This document shows, piece after piece, positions 31,101 through 42,327 of a DNA stretch of 64,000 nucleotides. The first letter of the stretch is position 1; each line of letters starts with the position of its first letter. Source of the stretch: Ceratodon purpureus (Eukaryota > Streptophyta > Bryopsida > Pseudoditrichales > Ditrichaceae); assembly GCA_014871385.1 (NCBI GenBank), contig CM026426.1, forward strand, positions 27,735,037-27,799,036. The letters are read 5' to 3'. The position numbers and the translations under genes are program-made. The notes beneath the pieces were generated by a model. That model was not told the DNA's origin and searched no databases. It saw only the letters and a program-made list of their open reading frames with translations.

Positions 31101-33014
31101 AACTACGTTAGCTCTCTCTAAGTTTGCTAAAGCAGCCTCCATAGCTTTCTTAGGAATGGTTCTAGTAGACGGGTCTTTCATTTTTGACCAACTTTGAAAC
31201 AAAGCTGCACCAACAGAGACCCACTCCGGAGCACGCGTCTCTACTACCCACTTAGCAGACCAACAGTTACGGTATTTCAATGCAAGGTCTCTTTCCACGC
31301 TACGAGGTTCCCAAAACTGAATTAAAAATTTCCCATGGTTTACATGGCCTTCCTCTCTGCATACAGCAGTCGCTGCTCTTCCCTGCCATACAGGACAAAT
31401 GAGTGGATCTTCAGGTCTCAAAAGAACCCAGCTGCTCGGCCGAATATCACGCCACGGATTGAAAGGACTGTGCGGAGCTTGGTTTGCTAGGCCACAATAC
31501 GCTTCTGGTTCCTCATCCTCAGGAGTCACATCCTCAAGTAAAAATTGTAAAAATCTTGGGCGCGGTACTCCGTTGGATACGTCCCTCCAGTCATGGCTTG
31601 GCCAGAAACCCTCTAACAATTTAGGATTTGTCACTGGCAAAGGCTTATCAAGCTCAGACAACAAACAAGTCCTGTAGTTAACATAAGGCCCAGAAGCTGC
31701 TGCAAATCCCTCGCATTTTGCCATTCCATTTTTCCAGGACTGAATGTACTTTTGGAGTCCGCACTTCATGAATTTCTTGTTCTCAGTGGCTTTGGCTGCG
31801 GTCTCTCTCGCCTTCACCTGATTCCCAGTAGATTTAGGAACCTCACTTCCCCACATAGGTTTGAACGGAACCGGCTTTGGTGAGCCGTGAGGAAGTTTTG
31901 GGCCGCCATCCATGTTTTCATTCCACAATCAAATAGGGGGTCTGTTGAGGGGTAGCCATTGTGGGTCGACGGCTGATTTCTTGTACCTCATAACCGGCCA
32001 ACAATCATCGTCCACATAGAACTTGAAGAGGTGCATCTCTCCAAGTCCAATAAGGCGTGCTGCACCACTACTTTGATAGCCTTTGATGAAAGACTTGAAG
32101 TCTGCAACCTCTTGAATGAACTCCGGCATGAATGACAACTCCTGGGACTGCATGAAGGCCTTCATTAGATCCGCTAGAACAAACGTATTCTTGCTTTTTA
32201 ATGCCTTCGACAAATGGCTAAAATAAGCGTCAATATCTTCGTGCGTATGACCCACTAGTAGAAATCGAGCCTGAATTTCCTTGAAAACACCCCGTGCAGT
32301 CAGAAGGGAGAGAAACGCCATGAGATATTTCCGCCAAAGATAACAAGAACCTTGGACATCGGGAGATCCCTCGATACGCGGTAAAATGTCGAGGCACCTA
32401 GACTTCCCCCTCAACAATGTCTCGAACACTGAGTTTTGCGGGGGGTACTCAAATAGTTTCCCAGACTCCCGAAAGGAGGGGCCTTCCAGTCGACGGAACA
32501 GCCTCGCCAACAACGATATTGTGGCGTTAGAATCTCCTGGCCAACACTGAGGACAGTAATGTGCATAGGCGCCATCCCCGTGCCCCTGTGAAACCATACC
32601 AGTGACGTTCATAGGAAGTTGGCCCAAACCTTGGGTAGCCTTTGTTGTAACCCGCATCCGGGGAAGGGCGGTTTTTGCAGTATCCATCTTGTCATGAATG
32701 ATGCACAGAATCTCACTGGGATTGCGCTTTGATTCTTCGCGCCATGCACCATACAGACGACGACAAGAGGCTTGGTGAGCAAGATGCTACTCCCGTTGCT
32801 TCACGAAGTCAACATATTCTGGACTTCCGTTAGCTGACTTCAGAATGAATTCTTAAACTTGGTCACATGTCGAGCATTTCGCAAAAGAACTTCCAACCGG
32901 TTTGATTGCGATATTGTTGAAGAGTGAACTTCTAATTCTACTAATTGTAGACTGGCTCACTGTAGGCAGACCTAATGAAACATTTGTCTCCAAAGCACCG
33001 GTACGTTCAAATGG
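31092..33014 (-). pseudogene. DUF7869-like gene, 3' exon
   Basis: The minus-strand frame runs from the splice acceptor at 33015-33017 to a stop at 31092. It includes FAKCSTCDQV (a CxxC), REESKRNPSEILCIIHDKMD, KTALPRM, the hallmark LLVGHTHEDIDAYFSHLSKAL and a C-terminal chromatin-reader-like region (SWVLLRPEDPLICPVWQGRA, CWSAKWVVET). I recall the KMD..KTA and VGHTHEDID motifs from the large plant and protist DUF7869 family, whose molecular role is not established. Three in-frame stops (TAA at 32853, TAG at 32787, TGA at 31929) interrupt an otherwise continuous frame. A GATC palindrome at 32357-32376 is part of the coding sequence. Confidence 0.7.
32357..32376 (+). repeat. GATC palindrome inside a coding exon
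   Basis: CATCGGGAGATCCCTCGATA. On the minus strand it encodes part of the run PRIEGSPDVQG in the DUF7869-like protein without breaking the frame. Confidence 0.8.
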
Positions 33015-33022
33015 CTGGTGAG
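33015..33022 (+). repeat. hAT target-site duplication, left
   Basis: CTGGTGAG, identical to 49922-49929. Read on the minus strand it is CTCACCAG, the 3' splice site of the host intron. Confidence 0.92.
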
Positions 33023-33180
33023 CAGGGTTGTTCAAATAGACGTCCGACCCGGCTCCGGATGTCAAGACGTCCGACCCAGACGTCCCCCGTCCCGAACGTG
33101 GCGTCCCCGACGCTCGAGAATTACGTCGCAGTAATAATTTTGCCACCCCGGAGGGGTAAAAACATATCCCAGCCGTCCGA
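33023..33180 (+). repeat. hAT left terminal inverted repeat and subterminal motifs
   Basis: CAGGGTTGT is followed by several AGACGTCC or GACGTCC copies (33037, 33068, 33079). The right end (49840-49921) has matching GGACGTCC motifs in palindromic form. Such subterminal repeats usually bind the hAT transposase. Confidence 0.75.
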
Positions 33181-33903
33181 TCGGCCGATCCCGCCATCAC
33201 GCCCCATCTCGGCCGTCCGCGGGGACGGCCGCGGGGTCGTTGGGGACGGCCGCACGTTGATCCGACGGCCAAGATGCGGCCGTGCTGGCACATCCCGGGC
33301 CGTTGGATGTGGGCGGCCCTCCTGGGCCGTCGAATCCCACGGCCGTCGCCGTGGCCGACCGCGGGGACGGCCTCAGGGACGGCGCGGGATCCGACGGCCC
33401 GGATCGACCCCGGCGCAGGCCATCGGGGACCGCTCCATCGGCGCGGCCGACCGCGGGCCGTCCGATCCCGCAGCCATCCCCGTGGCCGTCCCCGCGGTCG
33501 GCAACGGCGACGGCCGCGGGATCGGACGGCCCGCGGCAGCCATGGTCGGCCTGGGTGGGCCGTCCGATCGGGCGGCCGTCTCCGCGGTCGGCCGCGGGGA
33601 CGGCCATCGGATCGGACGGCCCTCCTAGGCCGACCATGGCGGCCGCGGAGGGCCGTCCGATCCCGCGGCCGTCCGCGTGGGCGACCGCGGGGAGACACGG
33701 CCGTCCGCGTGGCCGACCGCGTGGAGACGCGGCCGACCGCGGAGACGGCCGCGTCGGTCGTACGGCCACGCGGCGCCATCGCCCGACGCGGCCGTCTGAT
33801 CGGACGGCCGGCGCCTTCGGGCGGAGTCGCGCCCGATCGGACCGCCGCGGGGGCGTAGATCGGACGGCCGTGGGGACGGCGGTGGGGACGGCCGCGAGGT
33901 CGG
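33181..33903 (+). repeat. GC-rich GGCCGTC block 1
   Basis: Several hundred bases of almost pure G and C built from CGGACGGCC, GGCCGTC and CCGCGG words in both orientations. All six frames stay open for long stretches and give Arg/Pro/Gly-rich nonsense, so these are not genes. It ends exactly at the TATA palindrome of the kinase-like gene. Confidence 0.75.
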
Positions 33904-33924
33904 CTTCCCCTATATAAGGGGAAG
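33904..33924 (+). promoter_or_regulatory. TATA box inside a palindrome (kinase-like gene)
   Basis: TATATAA at 33911-33917 is framed by the perfect 7-base arms CTTCCCC and GGGGAAG. It is the first AT-rich DNA after GC block 1 and lies 266 bases before the ATG at 34190. Confidence 0.65.
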
Positions 33925-34189
33925 CTGCCTCTTCATTTTTTACCTTTTTTCTCCCTTTTCGAGTGAGGCTGATTGCTACTGGTGGGGGATTCGATCCTTC
34001 TCCGTTGGTCGTTCTCACCGGGAGGAAAGGGGTCCTTCATTTGGGGGGGGGGGGGGGGACTTTTCGAATTTTTAAACGGTTTTTTTCAAAACCCTTTGGA
34101 TTTGTATTGCTCTTATTAATCATAGTGGGAAGTGAGGGTTTTCTTGGACTAGCGGTTACGATTTCTTGAAGCCTTGAAGGCTTTCCACG

Positions 34190-35665
34190 ATGCCGAAGAA
34201 CAAGAAGCAGAAGAATGTGGGGGAATGGGCGAACCAATCTGATGACATGCCGAGCTTACGTTGCAGGGATTATATGGTGGCATTCATCGTGGAATTTTAC
34301 CAGGAGAATATCCTTGTTTCATTGAATAGTCGTTACGTTCGGTATGGGGAAGATGGGCCCAGGAAATTCAAGTCAGAGATGGAGACAAAGATCAGGGATC
34401 GTTTGATGGATCCGTGCTGGCATTCGGATACACAGAAGCCCGGTTACGATCATTTCGTGTCACAACGTGCACACGATGCGTTATGGAATGCTAAAGAGGT
34501 TATTACTAAGTATGCAAAGGCGCAAAGGGGGGGAGTCCAGGCCTTCAAGGATACTATTGCAAAGGCAGATTTTTTCACGAGACTAATGGCGCCCCTAAAC
34601 TCAAGAAAGCATCGACGGGCGTCTATTACTTGGTGGAATTCTCCGATTGGGATGGAGACGGCGGCTGACTTACGTAAACGGCATTTGACTATCTTGGCAG
34701 ACTTTGCAATTTTCTATTACTTGGACAAGGAAGTCCAGAGAGGTGGTTATGCTACCATACGTAGGGTTCGTATCGAAGGAAACCCGGAAATCCCACCGTA
34801 CTGGGAGTTTGCTGAGAAACGGCCGCTCAATTGGTCTATGAGGCCGGATTTGGCACGTGTGGACCACTACAATGAATCTCTTGCGATAAGGATTCCCCAT
34901 CCTGGTGTCATCCGCTTCATGGCCATTCATCAGTTGGAACATGTGGGATTCATGTTCTGGTGGAACGGTGGGACCCTTCGAGCCATGCTACAGAGAGACA
35001 ACGAGGCCCCGGGTGACCTCCCCATCGACTACATCTTCAGTGAGAATGCAGAGGACAGTCCGATTCTAGGGAAGCGTCTCCAACTTTTCCGAAGTAAGCG
35101 TACAGAACTTGCTTGGGCATTGTGTAACATCATAGATGCTGTGCACAAATACGGTTACCTCCACAATGACTTGTCACCGGACAACATCCTACTTCACTTT
35201 CCGGAAGATGAGTCCAAGATCTACATTGGGGTTTGTGATTGGGGCTTGATGACAAAGACACTAGAGAACAGAAGGTCGCCTTGGGTTTTTGAGAGTGTCC
35301 ATCAGAAGGAGGAGACTATGAGGAGGCGATATTGGGTGGATCCTCGCGTGGTATACGTACACAAGGAAAACCAAGATATTCAAATCATTCCAGATTTGAC
35401 GGTTGCATCAGAGGATTTCGCAGCTGCGAAGATTGCAGCAAAGATCAACAGGGGCAACATGTGCACGGCATACCACGAAGCGGAGCCAGTAGAAACACGC
35501 CATTTCCAAAATATCGGAGAACTCGCAATGGTTTTCGAAGGTTACCTTGAGAGAGTTTGCCAAAACAACAGTGGAACGATTGGTGGACTCGGACATCTTA
35601 TTAACCGTTCCAGAGATACACACAACTGGCCCACTCCCATCGAGCACTACCGCGTGGGTTACTGA
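34190..35665 (+). CDS. Divergent protein-kinase-like cargo protein
   Basis: A complete 491-codon frame from ATG 34190 to TGA. From about residue 190 it resembles a kinase domain. GGYATIRRVRIEG could hold strands 2 and 3. HPGVIRFMA and FMFWWNGGTLRAML fit strands 4 and 5 and the hinge. YLHNDLSPDNILL at about residue 325 is an HRD-type catalytic loop with its Asp and Asn, and CDWG at about residue 349 stands where DFG is expected. The glycine-rich loop and the strand-3 lysine are not obvious, so activity is uncertain. The N-terminal 180 residues are unrecognised. No stop interrupts the frame, unlike most genes here. It is one of the cargo genes of the hAT element and has its own GC block and TATA box. 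Confidence 0.75.
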   Translation: MPKNKKQKNVGEWANQSDDMPSLRCRDYMVAFIVEFYQENILVSLNSRYVRYGEDGPRKFKSEMETKIRDRLMDPCWHSDTQKPGYDHFVSQRAHDALWNAKEVITKYAKAQRGGVQAFKDTIAKADFFTRLMAPLNSRKHRRASITWWNSPIGMETAADLRKRHLTILADFAIFYYLDKEVQRGGYATIRRVRIEGNPEIPPYWEFAEKRPLNWSMRPDLARVDHYNESLAIRIPHPGVIRFMAIHQLEHVGFMFWWNGGTLRAMLQRDNEAPGDLPIDYIFSENAEDSPILGKRLQLFRSKRTELAWALCNIIDAVHKYGYLHNDLSPDNILLHFPEDESKIYIGVCDWGLMTKTLENRRSPWVFESVHQKEETMRRRYWVDPRVVYVHKENQDIQIIPDLTVASEDFAAAKIAAKINRGNMCTAYHEAEPVETRHFQNIGELAMVFEGYLERVCQNNSGTIGGLGHLINRSRDTHNWPTPIEHYRVGY

Positions 35666-36607
35666 TATGGAGATACATATCTACCTTTCCGTATTCCTAT
35701 AAAAGCATAATATTTTTTTTGTTACCGAACGGCGGGCATAGCTCTCAGTAGTGAATAGTCATATTTAGAGTCTATATTATTATGAGATGTTGGAATCTCA
35801 ATTTTTGTACATGGGTCAATATTTTGTTTCTAAAGTTTATTTGCATTTGGTTCAAATATGGTCTCTGTACTAAGATTGGTCTATTTCTACCCCTTGTATT
35901 ATGAGGAAAACGGATTGGCTCCACACATCCAGCTAAAAGTCGATACTCTCAATTCTAATTATGAAAATGATGCGATATGTGAATTGTAACCGTTATGCTT
36001 TGTACGTTTTACTCTTAGAAATATTGGCAAACGTATACTGAAGTTCTTTTCGTGAAGACGAAAGCGTAAGGGCCGCAAAACATGATTGCTCATAATCCCC
36101 GGTACAAACAAATACCTTAGATATAAATATGCATCCCTCAAAAAATATCATTCACGATATTCTTATTAATTTAGCAAAAAAAATAATTGAAAATTATTTT
36201 GCATACTTGTCTTGAGATTCATAATATTCTAGTGCTCGTAAGTCGTAACCCATGTCAATAGGAAGTTGTCATTTTAAAAATAGTGATATTGATAGTAATG
36301 TGCACTTAGAATAATGCTAGAAGAATATTAAAAAGGTAAATTCCTTTCAAATGTGAAGACAACTACAATATAAAAGACAACACAACTACACTCTAAAACA
36401 CTAATTATATCTATTCTACTTGCAAAATGTGGCACGTGCCAATATTCTTGAGTCCGTACATTTTAAACCTCCATCTACAAAACTGCAAACTACGTACATA
36501 CTATGCTTGCATCTTTTACTTTCCGTTGTAAATTTGTAATATGCAAGGTCCACGTTAAAGACTCGGTACGCTCCGATGCTGTAGAAAGTACTACCATGCA
36601 CCCCATT
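35666..36607. other. AT-rich spacer inside the hAT element
   Basis: No supported gene. It separates the tail-to-tail kinase-like gene and cargo gene A and probably holds both 3' ends. Confidence 0.5.
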
Positions 36608-38110
36608 CTAATAGTCTCCCCTCCACCCTAATCCATTGTAGTCATATGGATGATAATAGTTCCCATCATTGTGGAGTTCGCTTGGACCTCCCCGATCGTA
36701 CGTTTCTTGTGGCCCGTGCCTTGCAGAATTTGTGGAGGCTCTCAGAAGTCTCTCTCTCTCCTCCATCAATCTTCGATTATCCCGTCTAAGGTGAAACGCA
36801 TGATTCTCCATTTGTAGTACGTAATTTTGCCTTGTTTGCTCCAACTCCAGTTCTTCCTCAAAATAGCTATCTCTTACAACTCGACCGGGAGGGTATCCAA
36901 AAGGAGGAGGTGGTACTCTGTCATCGGGACAAAGTACGTTGGGGTTGTCCCCGCTATTGTGATCAGTACCGTCGGTGTGATAACCTAGAGGTGGAGGAAA
37001 TATTCCAGGCCGAGTCCGCGAAGATGATCTGTAATCATCTTCTGCAAATAGGGCAGATGGGGTACCATGACCACCATATCCGCGGTATGGAGGGGGAGTT
37101 GCGTAATCATCACGTCCCAGTCTCTGCGTATCTTCTTCGCGATCTGGGGAATAAACGTGAGGTACCTCTCTCGGAGGTGTTCGATGGCGCGGACTAGCAC
37201 TCCTTGCAGGACTCGGTATTTCCAACCACCCGTCGTCATAGTTACTAAAGTATCTTGATCCCGTTGCATAATCTGGCCACGGTCGTCCCCCATAGGGTCC
37301 ATACGCACCATCCGCAAAGTCAAAGGGTAAATCAGCTCCTTTCGGTTCCCCGTGGCCATAGCCTTGTTCGTGGGGTCCCATGTCCTGACGATCTAGCGAA
37401 CGGTGTCCCCCGTGGGCAGAGCTTTGTCCATACTCCTCATGGTTGGTACGCGATGACTCTCTGCCACGATGCCCTCTGCGATTCTTGGGATTTTCGTTTG
37501 AGCGACGCCCTCGATAGTTGTCTTCATCATCATAGCTTAAATGACGTCTCTCCTGTTCCTCATCATTATATTCGATGGCTAGAGTTTGTATTCCTGCATC
37601 TTGTGCCGGTGGACTCCGACGGTTTGAAATATGTAATGGGGGACAATCGCTATGTCCACTCCAGTCTGTTACAAGATCCATGCTGTCTCTATTCATTCTA
37701 TCTGTCCTCAGGCCCGAGACTGTGGTCCAGTCAACCCTCTTGTGTAAGACTATCTCCGCCCACACCATTGCCATATTCGAATACAACATGATATGAGGTC
37801 GGGAGTTCTGGATTCGTGCTGCTCGAAAAACCTCGTTGTATCGAATTTAGAAATGATTACTTTCACAATTGTCGATCCTGATCTCTCCCCGTGTTGCCTG
37901 TTTCTCCGCAGCCTCGGTACGTAGATGTACTGGGATCAACTTCATGAGGTGCTTCATCTTGACATATTCCTTGCAAGTTACCATCCGCCATGGTGATGGT
38001 TCCCCCTCCCATCCAATCTCTGCTACACAATCAGGGTCATTCGTAGCGTATGGATCCAAGGGGTGTTTCCTTTTAGGAGTGGAGGGTCCTCCCCGGTCGT
38101 TACGAGGCAT
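36608..38110 (-). pseudogene. Cargo family gene A
   Basis: ATG at 38108-38110 starts MPRNDRGGPSTPKRKHP. An in-frame TAA at 37847-37849 splits the frame, which then continues to a stop at 36608. The N-terminal part (VAEIGWEG, CKEYVKMKHLMKLIP, then NMAMVWAEIVLHKRVDWTTV) aligns with cargo gene B at 42562 (VAEEGWES, CKKYVKMYHIDKLWP, CSMVYAELILKRKISW). The TAA replaces a leucine codon of gene B. The middle is Gly/Tyr/Arg/Pro-rich and disordered. Near the C-terminus is a coiled coil, YFEEELELEQTRQNYVLQME. The role is unknown; a nucleic-acid-binding or scaffold protein would fit the composition. A TATA palindrome (38446-38468) lies upstream. Confidence 0.6.
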
Positions 38111-38221
38111 GGCGAAAGTCCGGTAAGCGAGTAGCTGTGAATACCGTGTATCGAACCAACCTTGTAACAATGCGGGTAACTTCTCACCACCGTATAAAAG
38201 TTGATTTAATCTCGTATATAT

Positions 38222-38410
38222 CTAGTGCATAAGGACTAAAACAAAACCCAGAACTCCTGCCAAAAAACCGTACGTATGAAGCACTATATTGTTGGTTTCA
38301 TAATAACCAACATACGGTGCTGACAACCCTAAACACAATCCCACGATAACCCGTGGGGAAGTAGAAAAAGCTTGGAGGAACGCAACTGAGCTGAAGTAAA
38401 TCCAGCACAT
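38222..38410 (-). CDS. Small hydrophobic leader ORF
   Basis: A 62-codon frame, ATG at 38408-38410, lies in the leader of cargo gene A. It has two hydrophobic segments (VIVGLCLGLSAPYVGYY and FLAGVLGFVLVLM) and could be a small membrane protein, a regulatory upstream ORF or chance. Confidence 0.25.
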   Translation of the reverse strand: MCWIYFSSVAFLQAFSTSPRVIVGLCLGLSAPYVGYYETNNIVLHTYGFLAGVLGFVLVLMH

Positions 38411-38445
38411 GTAGCACGAGCACCCAAGTGAAGAAAAAGGAAGCA

Positions 38446-38468
38446 GGGCCAGCCTTTTATGCTGGCCC
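38446..38468 (-). promoter_or_regulatory. TATA box inside a palindrome (cargo gene A)
   Basis: Minus-strand ATAAAAG is framed by the perfect 8-base arms GGGCCAGC and GCTGGCCC. GC block 2 begins immediately beyond it. Confidence 0.65.
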
Positions 38469-38469
38469 G

Positions 38470-39060
38470 AACCCCTAGACAGCCAGTTAGGTCAGACGAC
38501 GGCCCCCCTACGGCCGTTGGATCTCGGGGAATGGAGAATCCAACCGCCGTAACTGGTCCGTCGCGCGACCGGTCGCGGCCGTCCAGGATCGCGGCCGCGA
38601 CCAATCGTGCGGCCGCGACCGCTCCCCAAAGGGTGCGTCGGTGGACCGCCGTCCCGCGGTCGGGACGGCCGACCACGTGGACGGCCGTCCCCGGGGTCGA
38701 CCGCGGCCAACCGCGGGGACGGCCGTGCTCCACCCGGCGGTCGGAGGCTGCAGCGGCGTGGTCGGCCACAGCCGTCCACGCGGACGGCCCTTCCGACCGC
38801 GGGGTCGGCCGTGGCCGTCCCCGGGTCGGGGGGCTGCGACCGCGGTGTCGGCCGCGGCCGTCCACGCGGGGTCGGCCACGGCCGTTCCCGGGGACGGCCA
38901 CGGCCGACCCCGCGTGGACGGATGTCGTCCGCAGCCGTAGGATCTTCTCGGCGGAGAAGATCCGACGGCCGTGGGCTACGGCCGTCGACGCAGGGTCGGC
39001 CGTGGCCGTCGCCGGGGACGGCCGGGGGGGGGGGAGGGTCGAAGGAACTCCCCTCCCCTT
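38470..39060 (-). repeat. GC-rich GGCCGTC block 2
   Basis: Same word composition as block 1 (GGCCGTC, GGACGGCC, CGCGG). On its far side lies a C/T-rich tract and a perfect 12-base inverted repeat, CCAAACAATCCC and GGGATTGTTTGG (39119-39146). A shorter inverted repeat in a similar position occurs after block 3 (TCCCAA and TTGGGA near 42390). The far side may be the leader of a lost plus-strand gene. Confidence 0.7.
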
Positions 39061-39118
39061 GTGTTTTCTCTCCTCTCCTCTCCCCTCTCCTCCCCTATTC
39101 TCCCCCCTCCTTCTTGTC

Positions 39119-39146
39119 CCAAACAATCCCACTTGGGATTGTTTGG
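39119..39146. repeat. Perfect 12-base inverted repeat
   Basis: CCAAACAATCCC, spacer ACTT, GGGATTGTTTGG. It would form a stable hairpin in either strand. Confidence 0.7.
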
Positions 39147-39260
39147 ACAGCATATTTCCTACAAATGGAAAATTCATACATATCCCGGATATTGTGGGGA
39201 ATGTCCTGAAGATCCTGTGATCGGGGAGGTGGGGTCGACGTTTGAAATTGGGATCCAATG

Positions 39261-41700
39261 AACTATGTGATATTTTGGTTCTTTGGGGGTGGATAACCCC
39301 CTAGGATCTACAAATAATGTGAACACGTTTATGAAGAAGAATATATATCCTATTGAATGGAAAGAACCGTAAACATTGTGGGTATACTAAAACAGTTTTT
39401 ATCAATTGTCATTTAAATAAACGAAGTTACTCATGTTTTAGCATACGGTAATGAATTAACATTTTATACTAACGAATCAAAAGAGTAAATGTCAACAAGG
39501 AGATGATAAGATGAACATCGCGGAGAGAATGCACTAGAAGTAATTCAACGCATAAATTGATGTACACACTTGGTTTTTCATGCGGTGCAACTTACGTTTA
39601 AATGGTTAAGAGATTTGCATTTATATTTCACCGGTTTACGGTTTCATAAATCTCTTAGAAATATAGATCCAATTTCTTCTCGAATAGTGGTATACAATGA
39701 AAATATTTATATAGATTCTTTGACTCTAATTTTTAATGGAATGATTTATCCCAGTTTTATTTCTATAATTTTACATACTCTCGTTCTTTAGTATTATGAT
39801 AGAATCAAAAATAAAAACATAAATAGTAGTTTAGATTATGAGAGAAACTGAAGATAATAATAAATTAAAAAAAACCAAAACAAACATTCAATTCTCTTGG
39901 GATTATGCAATTCATGGGAGGAATAAAACTCAAATCATTGTTTTCATAACAGATGGTCCAATTCTAATTTCTCATGCCTGGTTTAGAGTTATATGAAATA
40001 TAAAAACTCTCCTTGCACTTTAATGTCTTTTATTTTACACACTTCCATACCGTAGTACTGTGTTAACATTAAAAAAAAAAAAAATCACTAGCTCACATTA
40101 TGAGATGAGGAAGGGATAATAGTAAAAAACAAAACAAAAACAGAAAACATTCAATCGTCACTGAATAATGCCAATTTGTGAACGACTAAAATTGAAATCA
40201 TTGTTTTTATAAACAATTCTAGTTTCCCACGCCCAGAATTGAGTTTTAACTTATATGAAATAAAATAAATAAATTAGGTAACTCATTTACATTATATTCT
40301 ATAGGAATATATGTTTATTCATATACACTTTAACGTAAATATAAATATGGAATTGGATTCTAACTTGTACAATGTATAGTATATACGTACAAAAGTAATC
40401 ACTTACTAATGACACAATGAGAGAATTTAACAAGCACGATAATTCATAGAGACACATAGACTATACTGTACCAAGGAAAAATTAAAAAGTCACGACGTGA
40501 AATACTTGGAGCTACAAGTACGGAAATAAAATTATTACACGAAAACATATATTGACGGGACATAATTTTAGAAATATATATATATATATATTATTGGAAT
40601 ACTAAAAATACTGATGAACGATGTTTGGTAGGGTGGTATTGTTTCGGAATAGTAATTAATTAAATTAATGAACAACACAAAGAACAAGAGGTTTGAGGAC
40701 GGATATGAATATTAGAACTATAACAACGACGGGTGTAATATTAAGAAATAACGTATCGATACACTTGGGGAAAGCTGTGAAGTAGAAGTATATTCATAAG
40801 TAAACAAATGAGTGAACCATCAAAATAATAGACGAAAAAAAAATAGTTTGAGAGGGAAAGTATCGAAATTATAATTATTAGAAGAAATAGAAGTTGGCCA
40901 TGATGTAGTGATACATGGAGAGTTCAAAACGTATATATGAAAGAGGGGTACAGTACTCAATAAAAACTAAAGCAGTAGGGTACATCTAGTAGAATATAAT
41001 TCAAAACTAAAGCAGTAGGGTAGAATTAGTAAAATGGTGGAATAGTGGTCGAATTAGTAAAATATACTTTAACATGGGTCATGGAGGAAATAAATCGAAA
41101 TACGAACGTTCGAAACGATATGAAAGGAAGAAATTCACGAAATGACATTTATGGAGCTTCGAGGGTTGGAGTTGTAGATTAGACAAATTAGACGTTAAAA
41201 AAAGGGCATAAACTAGGGGGGAATAAACATAGAGGAAAATAAAGAAGAAGTAAATGAAAACCATATTCGAAAGTGGAAATTGTATAGAGGGAGGAACGTT
41301 AAAAGTACATAAAGAGATGGTAACTCGAATTAAATTGAGAATATGAAGCCGTTTAATGAAAGTATAATAGAAGTACTTATGTATTTAAAAAAACAAAAAT
41401 TCAAAGCGGAGAATAAGAAGACGGAGAACTATTAAGATTACAATTTCTGAAACAAGTTTAGATGAGTTCGATTTCTGCAAGGAACTTCTGGAGTGCGATG
41501 GTAGACAGCATGAAATGCGTACGATAGAAACAACAGAAATAATGATTCAAATAAATGACACATACATTAACTTCGGTGGAGCGTACGGAATAATGACTCG
41601 TTGAAGAATTTAGATGCTTTGCATACCATGAAGTATTTTAATTCATGTTTACATTAACTGCTGTTCTCATTTTAATTAGTGAAAGAAATTAACAGGTTTA
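39261..41700. other. AT-rich desert inside the hAT element
   Basis: About 2.4 kb of AT-rich DNA with short A runs and a TA microsatellite near 40580. No frame is convincing. It follows a leader-like stretch (39060-39260) and may be the erased remains of a fifth transcription unit. Confidence 0.5.
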
Positions 41701-41769
41701 GTTTAATATGTGGTCGGAAGATGTAGCATTATATATTTTTATCATTTGTATTTAAAAAAAGGGGGGGAG

Positions 41770-42301
41770 GGAAATTTCCCGCGGCCGCGACAGCCTCGTC
41801 CCCACGGTCAGGGGCCGTCTCCGCGAGGGGCCGTCCGCGGGGACGGCCCTTCGACCGCGGCCGTGATCGAACGGCCGTCACCTTGGAGACGGCCCCGATC
41901 CGACGGCCGCGGGCTCTTGCCGACGGGGCCGTCTCCAAGGCCGTCTCCAAGGCCGTCTCCAAGGCCGTCTCCAAGGCCGTCTCCAAGGCCGTCCCCGCGC
42001 GGTCCGCCGCCATGGACGGCGACGGCCGCGGAGACGGCAGCGATCGGAGGGCCGCAAGCCGCCCCCTCGGGGGCCGTCTCCAAGGCCGTCCCCTCGGCGA
42101 CGGCTTTCATCGGACGGCCGTCGCCGAGGAGACGGCCCGATCAGACGCCCGCGGAGGCACGGGCCTCCGCGGCCGTCACCGTGGCCCCCGACCGGACGGC
42201 CCCTAACGGCCGTCGTCAGGTTCGGGACGACGGCCATTGGCCGCGGCCGTAGGATCGGGGGGCGACGGCCCTAGGCTCGGGGGGACGGCCGTAGGGTTGG
42301 G
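41770..42301 (+). repeat. GC-rich GGCCGTC block 3 with 12-base minisatellite
   Basis: Same words as the other blocks. At 41928-41993 the unit GGCCGTCTCCAA is repeated in tandem about five times, showing how the block can expand. The block leads into the TATA palindrome of cargo gene B. Confidence 0.75.
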
Positions 42302-42327
42302 GGCCGTCGCCATATATGGCAACGGCC
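42302..42327 (+). promoter_or_regulatory. TATA-like element inside a palindrome (cargo gene B)
   Basis: GCCATATATGGC (42309-42320) is a perfect palindrome; with one mismatch pair it extends to GGCCGT and ACGGCC on either side. It is the first AT-rich DNA after block 3 and lies about 240 bases before the ATG at 42562. Confidence 0.55.

Noticed and set aside
31929-32853. Stop-codon reassignment or RNA editing to explain in-frame stops
   Set aside because: All three stop codons are involved and other genes here end normally; decay is simpler. Stop-removing U-to-C editing is known from plant organelles, not from nuclear transcripts of this kind.
32975-34018. Long overlapping open frames on both strands across GC block 1
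   Set aside because: They exist in all frames because GC-rich words lack stop codons; the translations are Arg/Pro/Gly repeats with no domain.
38329-39258. Long open frames across GC block 2
   Set aside because: Same composition artefact as in block 1; no frame is favoured.
41710-42252. Open frames across GC block 3 with repeated SKAV units
   Set aside because: They come from the 12-base minisatellite.
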